Below, piece by piece: positions 6,561-12,287 of a DNA stretch of 12,832 nucleotides. Below the pieces are notes generated by a model that ran no database searches, was not told the origin of the DNA, and worked only from the letters and a program-made list of their open reading frames with translations. Numbering within the stretch: the stretch's first letter is position 1; each line of letters begins with the position of its first letter. Origin of the DNA: an uncultured Saprospiraceae bacterium. Its GTDB lineage: Bacteria > Bacteroidota > Bacteroidia > Chitinophagales > Saprospiraceae. The stretch lies in the NCBI GenBank assembly GCA_937930625.1, contig CALHBW010000102.1:1-12832 (forward strand), in the 5' to 3' direction. The position numbers and the translations under genes are program-made.

Positions 6561-6568
6561 TAACTTTG
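6561..6568 (+). promoter_or_regulatory. Bacteroidetes-type -7 box close to lpxB
   Basis: TAACTTTG matches TANNTTTG. The start of transcription would fall near 6573-6576, only about 10-18 nt before the TTG start candidates of lpxB, so the leader would be very short. There is no convincing -33 element. Confidence 0.4.
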
Positions 6569-6600
6569 AACTTACGCTTGATACTTGAACTTGAACTTAA
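6564..6600 (+). repeat. Degenerate AACTTG/AACTTA hexamer array at lpxB start
   Basis: The array (CTTGAACTTACGCTTGATACTTGAACTTGAACTTAA) is the third occurrence of the AAACTT-type repeat before a gene. Unlike at der and surE, it runs into the coding frame with no in-frame ATG. Confidence 0.55.
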
Positions 6601-7733
6601 AATGTTACATCATCGCGGGAGAAGCTTCGGGCGATTTGCATGCCTCTAATCTGATGTATGCCTTACGGGAAGCACATGCCGAAACCGAATTTCGTGTATG
6701 GGGCGGCGACCTGATGCAAGCTGCCGGAGGCGAATTGGTGAAGCATTACCGCGACTTGGCTTTTATGGGCTTTCTGGAAGTTGCTAAAAATATTCGCACG
6801 ATTCTGAATAACCTCAAATTTTGTAAACAAGACATCTCTGACTACCAACCTGACGTATTGATTTTGGTAGATTATCCGGGCTTCAATCTGCGGATAGCAG
6901 AATGGGCAAAACAGCAAGGCATAAGGGTTTTTTACTACATTTCACCGCAAATATGGGCTTGGAAAGAAGGGCGTGTCGAAAAAATTCGACGGGATGTAGA
7001 GCGCATGTTTGTGATACTGCCTTTTGAAAAAGATTTTTATAAAAAACATGATGTAGAAGTAGATTTTGTGGGGCATCCTTTGTTGGATGTGGTTGTGTCG
7101 TCTGACACCTCAAAGGTGTCCGACGACTCTGCAAAACTCAGCCCCAAGTCGTCGGACACTTCGGAAGTGTCAGACGACTTGCCAATTATCGCCCTACTGC
7201 CGGGCAGTCGCCAACAAGAAATTAAACGCATGTTGAGCGTGATGTTGGAAGTAGTGCCGAAATTTGAGGGCTATGATTTTGTGATAGCGGGTGCGCCGGG
7301 TATAGCGCGTGAGGTCTATGAACCATTTTTGAATAATCAAGTACAACTCCTTGAAAATCAGACCTATAATTTGCTTGAACAAGCAAGCGCAGCCCTCGTA
7401 ACATCGGGTACAGCGACGCTCGAAACGGCATTATTTGGTGTGCCGCAAGTAGTATGTTATCGTGGAAATGCTTTATCGTACCAAATTGCAAAACGACTTG
7501 TAAAGGTCGATTATATTTCCTTAGTTAATTTAATTTGTGAGAAAGAAGTCGTGAAGGAATTAATTCAGGATGACTTGACCGTCGAAAATCTTGTCCGCGA
7601 ATTATCGGCAATTTTAACCGAAAAAAAATACCACGAAATACAAGCGGATTATGATATTTTACGAAAAAAATTAGGCGGAAAAGGCGCGTCGGAAAGAGCG
7701 GCGCGTTTGATGATTCAATATTTAAAAACGTAA
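6585..7733 (+). CDS. lpxB: Lipid A disaccharide synthase LpxB with palindrome-encoded linker insert
   Basis: LpxB (family GT19) joins lipid X and UDP-2,3-diacylglucosamine to give lipid A disaccharide-1-phosphate at the inner membrane. Motifs seen are IIAGEASGD (9-17), YISPQIWAWKEGR (118-130), FVGHPLLD, LLPGSRQQEI (204-213) and SGTATLE (274-280); 382 aa is normal. No ATG fits: an in-frame TGA at 6579-6581 lies just upstream, and the ATG at 6602 is out of frame. Translation must begin at TTG 6585 or TTG 6591 (or another codon), within the hexamer array. Residues 171-198, between the N- and C-terminal halves, are encoded by two 31-bp palindromes and read SSDTSKVSDD...SSDTSEVSDD. The frame is otherwise intact, so the enzyme is probably functional. 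The gene ends inside another palindrome. Confidence 0.95.
   Translation: MNLNLKCYIIAGEASGDLHASNLMYALREAHAETEFRVWGGDLMQAAGGELVKHYRDLAFMGFLEVAKNIRTILNNLKFCKQDISDYQPDVLILVDYPGFNLRIAEWAKQQGIRVFYYISPQIWAWKEGRVEKIRRDVERMFVILPFEKDFYKKHDVEVDFVGHPLLDVVVSSDTSKVSDDSAKLSPKSSDTSEVSDDLPIIALLPGSRQQEIKRMLSVMLEVVPKFEGYDFVIAGAPGIAREVYEPFLNNQVQLLENQTYNLLEQASAALVTSGTATLETALFGVPQVVCYRGNALSYQIAKRLVKVDYISLVNLICEKEVVKELIQDDLTVENLVRELSAILTEKKYHEIQADYDILRKKLGGKGASERAARLMIQYLKT
7097..7127. repeat. 31-bp palindromic repeat inside lpxB, copy 1 (inverted)
   Basis: The unit starts GTCGTCTGACACC and ends GGTGTCCGACGAC. It is in the same orientation class as copy C. Its reverse complement matches the second lpxB copy at 27 of 31 positions, with a paired C-G to T-A change at unit positions 13/19. 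It encodes SSDTSKVSDD. Confidence 0.8.
7148..7178. repeat. 31-bp palindromic repeat inside lpxB, copy 2
   Basis: The unit starts GTCGTCGGACACTTC and ends GAAGTGTCAGACGAC, in the orientation of copy B. It starts 51 nt (17 codons) after copy 1 begins, so both are read in the same phase and give almost the same peptide despite opposite orientation: SSDTSEVSDD. Confidence 0.8.
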
Positions 7734-7801
7734 AACGATTTTGTAAATCGTCACGAATGATAGGTGCATGTAGTACGTAACGATTTGCAAAATCGTTTTA
7801 C
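7730..7801. terminator. Inverted repeat overlapping the lpxB stop codon
   Basis: GTAAAACGATTTTGTAAATCG (7730-7750) pairs with 7781-7801 at 20 of 21 positions around a 30-nt loop. The lpxB TAA is inside the left arm. The arm word is shared with the perfect palindrome at the end of def. Likely a terminator or 3'-end stabiliser between lpxB and the Nudix gene. Confidence 0.6.
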
Positions 7802-7841
7802 ATTGGGGCAACTATTCTGCCGAACGGTTTGTTGATTGAAT

Positions 7842-8501
7842 ATGGATTTTGAAACACTCATCGAAGGCGTCCGCCGACAACTTGCACAACCGCTTCCGGG
7901 TGTGGAGGCGCAGTATCGAATGGCAAGCTACACGCGCAAAGATATTGAATTGAGAACGATAAAACCGCGTGACGATGTGCGCGTGGCAGGCGTTTTGGCA
8001 ATGTTGTACCCGAAGGCTGGCGAGACCTACATTACGCTCATGCAACGCACAGATAGAGGCGCACATGCGGGGCAAGTCAGCTTCCCCGGTGGTGGGGTAG
8101 AGGAGCAAGATAATGGCTTGATAGACACTGCATTGCGCGAAGCACAGGAGGAAGTCAATATTCAGCCGGATGATGTACAGATACTCGGAAAATTGACCCC
8201 GATGCATATTCCGATTAGCAATTCGATGGTGCATCCGATTGTGGGTTACTCGCATGTAGTACCTGATTATGTACCCGACCCTGCGGAAGTAAAAGCTGTG
8301 ATAGAAGCCCCGCTTGCCGATTTTCTGAATCCCGATAAGTTGAAAATGACCGATATCCGCGTACCTGCCGGATTTGTGCTGAAAGACACGCCGTACTTTG
8401 ACATCAAGGGTTATGTCGTATGGGGAGCTACTGCTATGATGATGAACGAGTTATTAGAAGTGATTAAACTTGGAACGACTGTAAGAAATGCCGAAATTTG
8501 A
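7842..8501 (+). CDS. CoA pyrophosphatase-type Nudix hydrolase (NudL/YeaB-like)
   Basis: The 219-aa protein belongs to the Nudix branch that cleaves coenzyme A and related nucleotides to 3',5'-ADP and phosphopantetheine. The CoA-specific motif LMQRTDRGAHAGQVSFPGGG (66-85) runs into a Nudix box with the metal-binding core REAQEE (99-104). As in E. coli NudL, spacing before REAxEE is shifted relative to the classic Nudix box and the usual Gly after EEV is replaced (here Asn106). Further C-terminal sequence (110-219) fits the family. ATG 7842 (MDFETLIEGV) is chosen over a TTG two codons upstream. It follows lpxB after the 7730-7801 hairpin. Substrate is assigned from the motif only. Confidence 0.88.
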   Translation: MDFETLIEGVRRQLAQPLPGVEAQYRMASYTRKDIELRTIKPRDDVRVAGVLAMLYPKAGETYITLMQRTDRGAHAGQVSFPGGGVEEQDNGLIDTALREAQEEVNIQPDDVQILGKLTPMHIPISNSMVHPIVGYSHVVPDYVPDPAEVKAVIEAPLADFLNPDKLKMTDIRVPAGFVLKDTPYFDIKGYVVWGATAMMMNELLEVIKLGTTVRNAEI

Positions 8502-8566
8502 ACAGGTAAATTTGGAATTTGGTGCTTGGAATTTGGTGTTTTTTCGAAGTTTTGGCTTAAAGTTTG

Positions 8567-8574
8567 TACCTTTG
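8567..8574 (+). promoter_or_regulatory. Bacteroidetes-type -7 box for the fasciclin lipoprotein gene
   Basis: TACCTTTG matches TANNTTTG and lies 46 bases before the ATG. The leader after it is AT-rich and ends AAATAGAAAAG before the start codon, a style typical of well-translated Bacteroidota mRNAs. A -33 TTTG at the standard distance is not clear (the nearest, at 8551, is too close). Confidence 0.55.
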
Positions 8575-8620
8575 CAGTCGTTTTTCAAATTAACATTATT
8601 TTAATATTCAAATAGAAAAG

Positions 8621-9556
8621 ATGAATTTATTTAAATTAAAATCTCTAGTATTGCCCCTCTGTGTATTATTGGCGAGTGCAGTTTTGTTTACTGCCTGCGA
8701 ACCGGACGATACTGACCCCGTACCCACTACCCTTTCTGAAACATTGAAAACATTTACTGAACTGACTACATTGGTAGATGCGCTTGATGCTGCGAGTCTC
8801 ACCTCTCAATTGGATGGTGCTACAGTAACGATTTTTGCGCCAACAAATGCAGCTTTCGATGCTTTCCTCACGAGTGCGGGGTATGCGACTGTGGGTGATG
8901 TACCTATCGGCGAACTCAAAGACCTCTTACTCAATCACGTATTGGATGGTTATATCAGTTCATTTGATTTGACGAATGGATATGTGAACACACTTGCCGA
9001 AGCACAGGGCTATCCTGCCAGCATGAAAGTAGATATAGACGCGCTTTTACTTAATAATTCGGCTAAAATTACAAGTGTAGATATCGACGGTATCAATGGT
9101 GTAATTCACGTTGTTGACCAAGTAATTACTGTGCCGGATGTGGTAGATATTGCAAATAATGACGGTAATCTCGGTAGCCTTGTACAGAGCCTTTCTGTTG
9201 TTGATTTAGTGAATGCGCTTCAAGGTGAAGGTCCGTTTACTATTTTCGCACCAACCGACGATGCGATTCAGTGGGGTACTTCAATGGGTTTGCCTTTTGA
9301 TATTTTGGAAGAAATTCTTTCTGACCATGTTGTCGATGGTAATATCCGTTCTATTGATTTGGTTGATGACCAGTTAATTGACTCTTATGGTTTGGATGGT
9401 ATGAGTAGCTACACCATTCGCTTTGGTGCAGACGGTACTACTCAAATCGTAGAAACCGGCAGCAATCCTGAGCGCATCATCGCACGTATCACGATGACCG
9501 ATATTCAGGGTAGCAATGGCGTTATCCACATGATTGATAATGTAATTGTTTTATAA
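8621..9556 (+). CDS. Two-domain fasciclin (FAS1) lipoprotein
   Basis: This 311-aa surface or periplasmic protein has a signal peptide (1-25: Lys5, Lys7, then a hydrophobic core) ending at Cys26 in LFTAC, which fits a lipoprotein processing site although Phe at -3 is not ideal. Glu-Pro-Asp-Asp after the Cys resembles export tails of Bacteroidota surface lipoproteins. Two FAS1 domains follow, about 37-170 and 174-311. Each has the FAPT motif (72-75 and 209-212), the NHVLDG / DHVVDG box and the closing GVIHVVD / GVIHMID motif. FAS1 domains mediate adhesion or matrix contacts; no ligand can be read from the sequence. It has its own promoter box and stands alone between hairpins. Confidence 0.93.
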   Translation: MNLFKLKSLVLPLCVLLASAVLFTACEPDDTDPVPTTLSETLKTFTELTTLVDALDAASLTSQLDGATVTIFAPTNAAFDAFLTSAGYATVGDVPIGELKDLLLNHVLDGYISSFDLTNGYVNTLAEAQGYPASMKVDIDALLLNNSAKITSVDIDGINGVIHVVDQVITVPDVVDIANNDGNLGSLVQSLSVVDLVNALQGEGPFTIFAPTDDAIQWGTSMGLPFDILEEILSDHVVDGNIRSIDLVDDQLIDSYGLDGMSSYTIRFGADGTTQIVETGSNPERIIARITMTDIQGSNGVIHMIDNVIVL

Positions 9557-9558
9557 TC

Positions 9559-9639
9559 AGTTCATAGTTCGTGGTTCATAGTTCATAGTCCAAAATGCGC
9601 GACTAAACTATGAACCATGAACTATCAACTACGAACTAT
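9559..9639. terminator. GTTCATAG-repeat hairpin after the fasciclin gene
   Basis: Repeats of GTTCATAG/GTTCGTGG (9559-9589) are followed after a 17-nt loop by an inverted array of CTATGAAC/CTACGAAC words (9607-9639). The stem lies directly between the fasciclin stop and the ybjQ-like start, six bases before the ATG. It is probably a terminator or readthrough modulator. Related direct repeats (GTTCATAGTTCGTAG) occur at 10995-11020 after ruvX. Confidence 0.5.
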
Positions 9640-9644
9640 ACGCT

Positions 9645-9959
9645 ATGATTGTCACTACAACAGAAAAAATTCCCGGAAAAGAAATCACTGAAATTGTGGG
9701 CATTGCGCGTGGCAACACAGTGAGAGCGCGAAATATCGGACGCGATATTTTTGCCGGATTAAAAAACCTCGTCGGTGGCGAAATCAGCGAATACACCAAC
9801 CTACAAGCCTCTGCCCGCGAAGAAGCCATGGCGCGTATGGTCGAAGACGCTGAAGAATTGGGCGCAGATGCCGTTGTCAATGTTCGTATGACCACTTCGA
9901 TGATTATGCAGGGCATGTCGGAGATATTGGCGTATGGAACGGCAGTGAAGTTGAAGTAA
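9645..9959 (+). CDS. YbjQ/UPF0145 family protein
   Basis: The 104-aa protein matches the YbjQ/DUF74 family of small cytosolic proteins, which form a pentameric ring in known structures and have no settled biochemical role (some are annotated as heavy-metal binding). Characteristic stretches are ITEIVGIARGNTVRARNIGRD (14-34), the GGEISEYT segment (44-51), AREEAMARMVEDAEELGADAVVNVR (57-81) and the closing EILAYGTAVKL (92-102). Length and start (ATG 9645) fit the family. It is isolated between a repeat hairpin and the toxin-antitoxin remnant. Family assignment is secure; function is not. Confidence 0.92.
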   Translation: MIVTTTEKIPGKEITEIVGIARGNTVRARNIGRDIFAGLKNLVGGEISEYTNLQASAREEAMARMVEDAEELGADAVVNVRMTTSMIMQGMSEILAYGTAVKLK

Positions 9960-9980
9960 TTTTTGACTAAATTAAAAAAC

Positions 9981-10010
9981 TTGCCTGTTCAATATTTTTT
10001 CCTTATTTTG
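9981..10010 (+). promoter_or_regulatory. Possible promoter of the antitoxin gene
   Basis: TTG (9981-9983), a 20-nt spacer and TATTTTG (10004-10010) resemble the Bacteroidota -33/-7 pair, but the -7 element is one base short of TANNTTTG. It is placed 20 bases before the antitoxin ATG. Confidence 0.3.
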
Positions 10011-10030
10011 AGATAAAAAGTAAAATTATT

Positions 10031-10252
10031 ATGGAATTAACCATTAGCATTAAAGAACAAGCTAAAATAGATTTTTTTATGAATCTTTTGGGAGAATTTG
10101 ATTATGTGGAAATTCTTAATATCAAAGAGCATACAGATTCTTTCGCTGAACATAAAAAGTTATTAGATGCTCGTTTGGACAGAATCGAACGGGGAGAAGG
10201 TACCTTCAAAAGTTGGGATGAGATAAGGAAAAAATATGAGAAGACCACATGA
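10031..10252 (+). CDS. Antitoxin of a RelE/ParE-type toxin-antitoxin pair
   Basis: A 73-aa acidic-basic protein with the common antitoxin layout: an N-terminal part (1-40) with short beta/helix pattern and a C-terminal tail HKKLLDARLDRIERGEGTFK followed by SWDEIRKKYEK, which resembles addiction-module antitoxin tails that wrap the toxin. Its role would be to bind and neutralise the toxin and repress the operon. The toxin gene overlaps its 3' end by 17 bp (toxin ATG at 10236), a typical arrangement. Because the toxin frame is broken, this antitoxin may now be an orphan. Identification rests on pattern and context rather than a strict motif. Confidence 0.7.
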   Translation: MELTISIKEQAKIDFFMNLLGEFDYVEILNIKEHTDSFAEHKKLLDARLDRIERGEGTFKSWDEIRKKYEKTT

Positions 10253-10537
10253 AATTGAATTATGGAGTGAAGCAGAGGACGACTTTGATAATTCATACAC
10301 CTAGTCTATGCCGAGCGGAGTGAGAAAGTAGCAGATGATTTCTACCAACACGTCAAAGATTGTTTAGATAGAATCTCACAAGACCCACTTACATTTCCTG
10401 TACTACACCGAAATATTAGAAAATGTACTGTTCCAAAGTTTCCATTCATAATTCTTTTCAAAGCCAATGAAATCATAGAAGTTATTGCTATCTTTCATAC
10501 GAGTAGAAATCCACAAACATGGAAGGAACGTATTTAA
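10236..10537 (+). pseudogene. RelE/ParE-family toxin, frameshifted
   Basis: The first part reads MRRPHEIELWSEAEDDFDNSYT and then hits TAG at 10302-10304. The rest continues in another frame from 10301: LVYAERSEKVADDFYQHVKD..., then RISQDPLTFPVLHRNIRKC, FPFIILFKANEI and EVIAIFHTSRNPQTWKERI, ending at TAA 10535-10537. Together these give about 100 aa with the RelE/ParE pattern (early acidic helix, Y/F-A--S segment, FPF-I-F, AIFH-SRNP-W). One missing base near 10299-10301 would explain the break. It is therefore probably an inactive mRNA-cleaving or gyrase-type toxin, unless the change is a sequencing error. It lies downstream of, and overlaps, the antitoxin gene. Confidence 0.8.
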
Positions 10538-10555
10538 ACTTCAATCAAAAATAAT

Positions 10556-10580
10556 TCATTTAAGCATTTAAGCATTGTCT
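10556..10580 (+). repeat. CATTTAAG octamer repeat at ruvX start
   Basis: TCATTTAAGCATTTAAGCATTGTC has two CATTTAAG units and ends in the 15-mer CATTTAAGCATTGTC, which also occurs at 3017-3031 over the rfbC stop and the next start region. Here the TTG inside the 15-mer is the apparent ruvX start codon. Confidence 0.55.
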
Positions 10581-10994
10581 CGAATATTAGCCATAGATTA
10601 CGGAACAAAGCGCGTCGGAATCGCTGTATCAGACCCCATGCAAATTATCGCTACGGGCTTAGATACCGTTGCGAATGAGGAATTAATGAATTTTTTAAAA
10701 GATTATACCTCCAAAGAAGCTGTTGAAACCTTCATCGTTGGCGAGCCACTTGACTTCAACGGCGAACCGACCACAACCACAAAAAAAATCTACAAATTTG
10801 TCGAAAAACTCAAAAAGGCATTCCCGAATATTCCTGTCGAAATGGTCGATGAAAGTATGACTTCCCAACGTGCCGCTAAGATTCTCGTAGAAAGCGGCGT
10901 CAAAAAAATGAAACGCCGCGAAAAAGGACGCATCGACCGCATCAGCGCCATTTTGATTTTGCAAGAGTACATCGAAGATAAACATTATAGATAG
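10575..10994 (+). CDS. ruvX: Holliday-junction resolvase-like nuclease RuvX (YqgF)
   Basis: RuvX/YqgF is an RNase H-fold nuclease linked to pre-16S rRNA 5'-end processing and described as a putative Holliday junction resolvase. At 139 aa it has family length. Acidic active-site motifs are present: AIDYGTKRVG (6-15, Asp8), the conserved IVGEPL (54-59), DESMTS (92-97, Asp92 and Glu93) and RIDRISAILILQEYI (119-133, Asp121). The start appears to be TTG at 10575, giving MSRILAIDYG as in relatives; a TAA at 10569-10571 blocks upstream extension and no suitable ATG is nearby. It precedes def on the same strand, an association common in Bacteroidota, though a promoter between them suggests def can be expressed alone. 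Confidence 0.94.
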   Translation: MSRILAIDYGTKRVGIAVSDPMQIIATGLDTVANEELMNFLKDYTSKEAVETFIVGEPLDFNGEPTTTTKKIYKFVEKLKKAFPNIPVEMVDESMTSQRAAKILVESGVKKMKRREKGRIDRISAILILQEYIEDKHYR

Positions 10995-11049
10995 TTGATA
11001 GTTCATAGTTCGTAGTTCGTAGAAAGCGACAGAGACTATGCACATTCAC

Positions 11050-11083
11050 TTTGAACATTTTCTCCTAAATTTCCTTACATTTG
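11050..11083 (+). promoter_or_regulatory. Promoter of def with -33 and -7 elements
   Basis: TTTG (11050-11053), 22 nt, then TACATTTG (11076-11083) fit the Bacteroidota TTTG/TANNTTTG promoter closely; it is the most complete promoter in the window. The leader to the def ATG is about 30 nt. Confidence 0.6.
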
Positions 11084-11120
11084 CGTTCTTAATTCTCAAT
11101 TATCCATTCTCAATTAAAAA

Positions 11121-11675
11121 ATGATTTTACCAATATACGCCTACGGGCAACCTGTGCTGAAAAAAGTCGGTGAGCCGATTGACAAGGATTATCCCAAGCT
11201 CAATGAACTCATCGAAAACATGTGGAAAACTATGTATAATGCCGAAGGTGTGGGCTTGGCTGCTCCTCAAATTGGTTTGCCGATACGTTTGTTTCTCGTT
11301 GATACTGTGCAAAATATGGAAGAAGGTAAAGAAAATGAAGGTATCAAGCGCGTATTCATCAATGCTCAAAAAGTACAGGAAACAGGCAAACATTGGGATT
11401 ACGAAGAAGGCTGCCTGAGTATTCCCAATATTCGTGGAGATGTGAGTCGTCCGGAGGTGCTGCGTATTCGTTATATGGACGAAAATTTTGAAGAACACGA
11501 AGAAACTTTTGATGGTATTAATGCGCGTGTCATTCAGCACGAATACGACCATATTGAAGGCGTTTTATTCACGCAATTGCTCAAGCCCATCAAGAAAAAA
11601 CTCGTCAAACGCAAACTCGATAAAATTGCGAAAGGCAAAGCCGATGCTAGCTATCGCCTCAAGTTCAGAACGTAA
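11121..11675 (+). CDS. def: Peptide deformylase
   Basis: Def removes the N-formyl group from nascent proteins in the cytoplasm, using Fe2+ or a similar metal. All three family motifs are intact: GVGLAAPQIG (43-52), EGCLSIP (96-102, metal ligand Cys98) and QHEYDH (139-144, ligands His140 and His144, catalytic Glu141). At 184 aa it is a type-1 enzyme, with the charged insert QNMEEGKENEG (64-74) often seen in Bacteroidota forms. The C-terminus ends in Lys/Arg-rich KKKLVKRKLDKIAKGK. ATG 11121 is clear and preceded by a good promoter. The last codon and stop lie in a 30-bp perfect palindrome whose half is shared with the lpxB end. Confidence 0.97.
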   Translation: MILPIYAYGQPVLKKVGEPIDKDYPKLNELIENMWKTMYNAEGVGLAAPQIGLPIRLFLVDTVQNMEEGKENEGIKRVFINAQKVQETGKHWDYEEGCLSIPNIRGDVSRPEVLRIRYMDENFEEHEETFDGINARVIQHEYDHIEGVLFTQLLKPIKKKLVKRKLDKIAKGKADASYRLKFRT

Positions 11676-11700
11676 AACGATTTTGCAAAATCGTTTTACG
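11671..11700. terminator. Perfect 30-bp palindrome at the end of def
   Basis: CGTAAAACGATTTTG is followed immediately by its exact reverse complement. It contains the def TAA (11673-11675) and ends two bases before the stop of the convergent minus-strand gene, so it is well placed as a bidirectional terminator: each strand's transcript has a stem with a TTTT run in its descending arm. Confidence 0.65.
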
Positions 11701-11702
11701 GG

Positions 11703-12287
11703 TCAATGAACCTCTCCGCGTTTGAGCATTTCGATGTCCAATCCAACGGTTTCGGCAAAAGGGTGCATACGCGGGTGCTGCTCAATGTAATACCCCAACT
11801 GCGATACATCTTCCCGAAAATCCAACAGATAATCTTCATGCAATTTGCGGAGCAAACCCACCAATTTAACCGCCCGCTTGACAACATAGGTATTGAAAGT
11901 CAATTGTTTACGAGGCGGTGCTTTGCGTATTTTCTCCCCAAATAAGCCCAAACTCTTATTGAGCATCAAAAGGTTGAGTTGGATTTCGCCATACTTATCT
12001 TTCGTGGTTTTTACATGCCGATTGATGTCGCCACTCACACTCCGCAAAGTCAACAACAAATAACCCGGCGAATAAAAACGATACCGCTCAAAACCCTTAT
12101 CAATCATCTGATAAATCTCCTCTCTTCGGTCATCTTTTGAGTCCTTATCTTCGAGCAATTCAAAGGTCAATTTTTCCACCAAAGCCGCGTCTTTTGCTAT
12201 CAGTCGGAATAGCAACTTATCTTTTTCTTTATTGGAAAGTAGTGAAATCGCCTGTTTTAATTCATCAGGAAGTTTGGTACGTGCCAT
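11703..12287 (-). CDS. Conserved-looking 194-aa cytosolic protein, unknown function
   Basis: I do not recognise this protein. It is mostly helical and charged, with no signal peptide, membrane segment or lipobox. It begins MARTKLPDELKQAISLLSNKEKDKLLFRLIAKD, which reads like a short helical module, and has an acidic-basic stretch LLEDKDSKDDRREE (45-58), an aromatic patch ERYRFYSPGYLLL (67-79) and a C-terminal half rich in Leu and Lys/Arg (KSLGLFGEKIRKAPPRKQL). The ATG at 12287 is best supported. A possible -7 box on the minus strand (TATTTTTG, 12299-12292) lies so close to the ATG that transcripts would be almost leaderless. It converges on def. Confidence 0.75.
   Translation of the reverse strand: MARTKLPDELKQAISLLSNKEKDKLLFRLIAKDAALVEKLTFELLEDKDSKDDRREEIYQMIDKGFERYRFYSPGYLLLTLRSVSGDINRHVKTTKDKYGEIQLNLLMLNKSLGLFGEKIRKAPPRKQLTFNTYVVKRAVKLVGLLRKLHEDYLLDFREDVSQLGYYIEQHPRMHPFAETVGLDIEMLKRGEVH

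Noticed and set aside
7812..8255. 147-aa open frame antisense to the Nudix gene
   Set aside because: It overlaps the complete Nudix gene and is rich in Cys and His with no family pattern.
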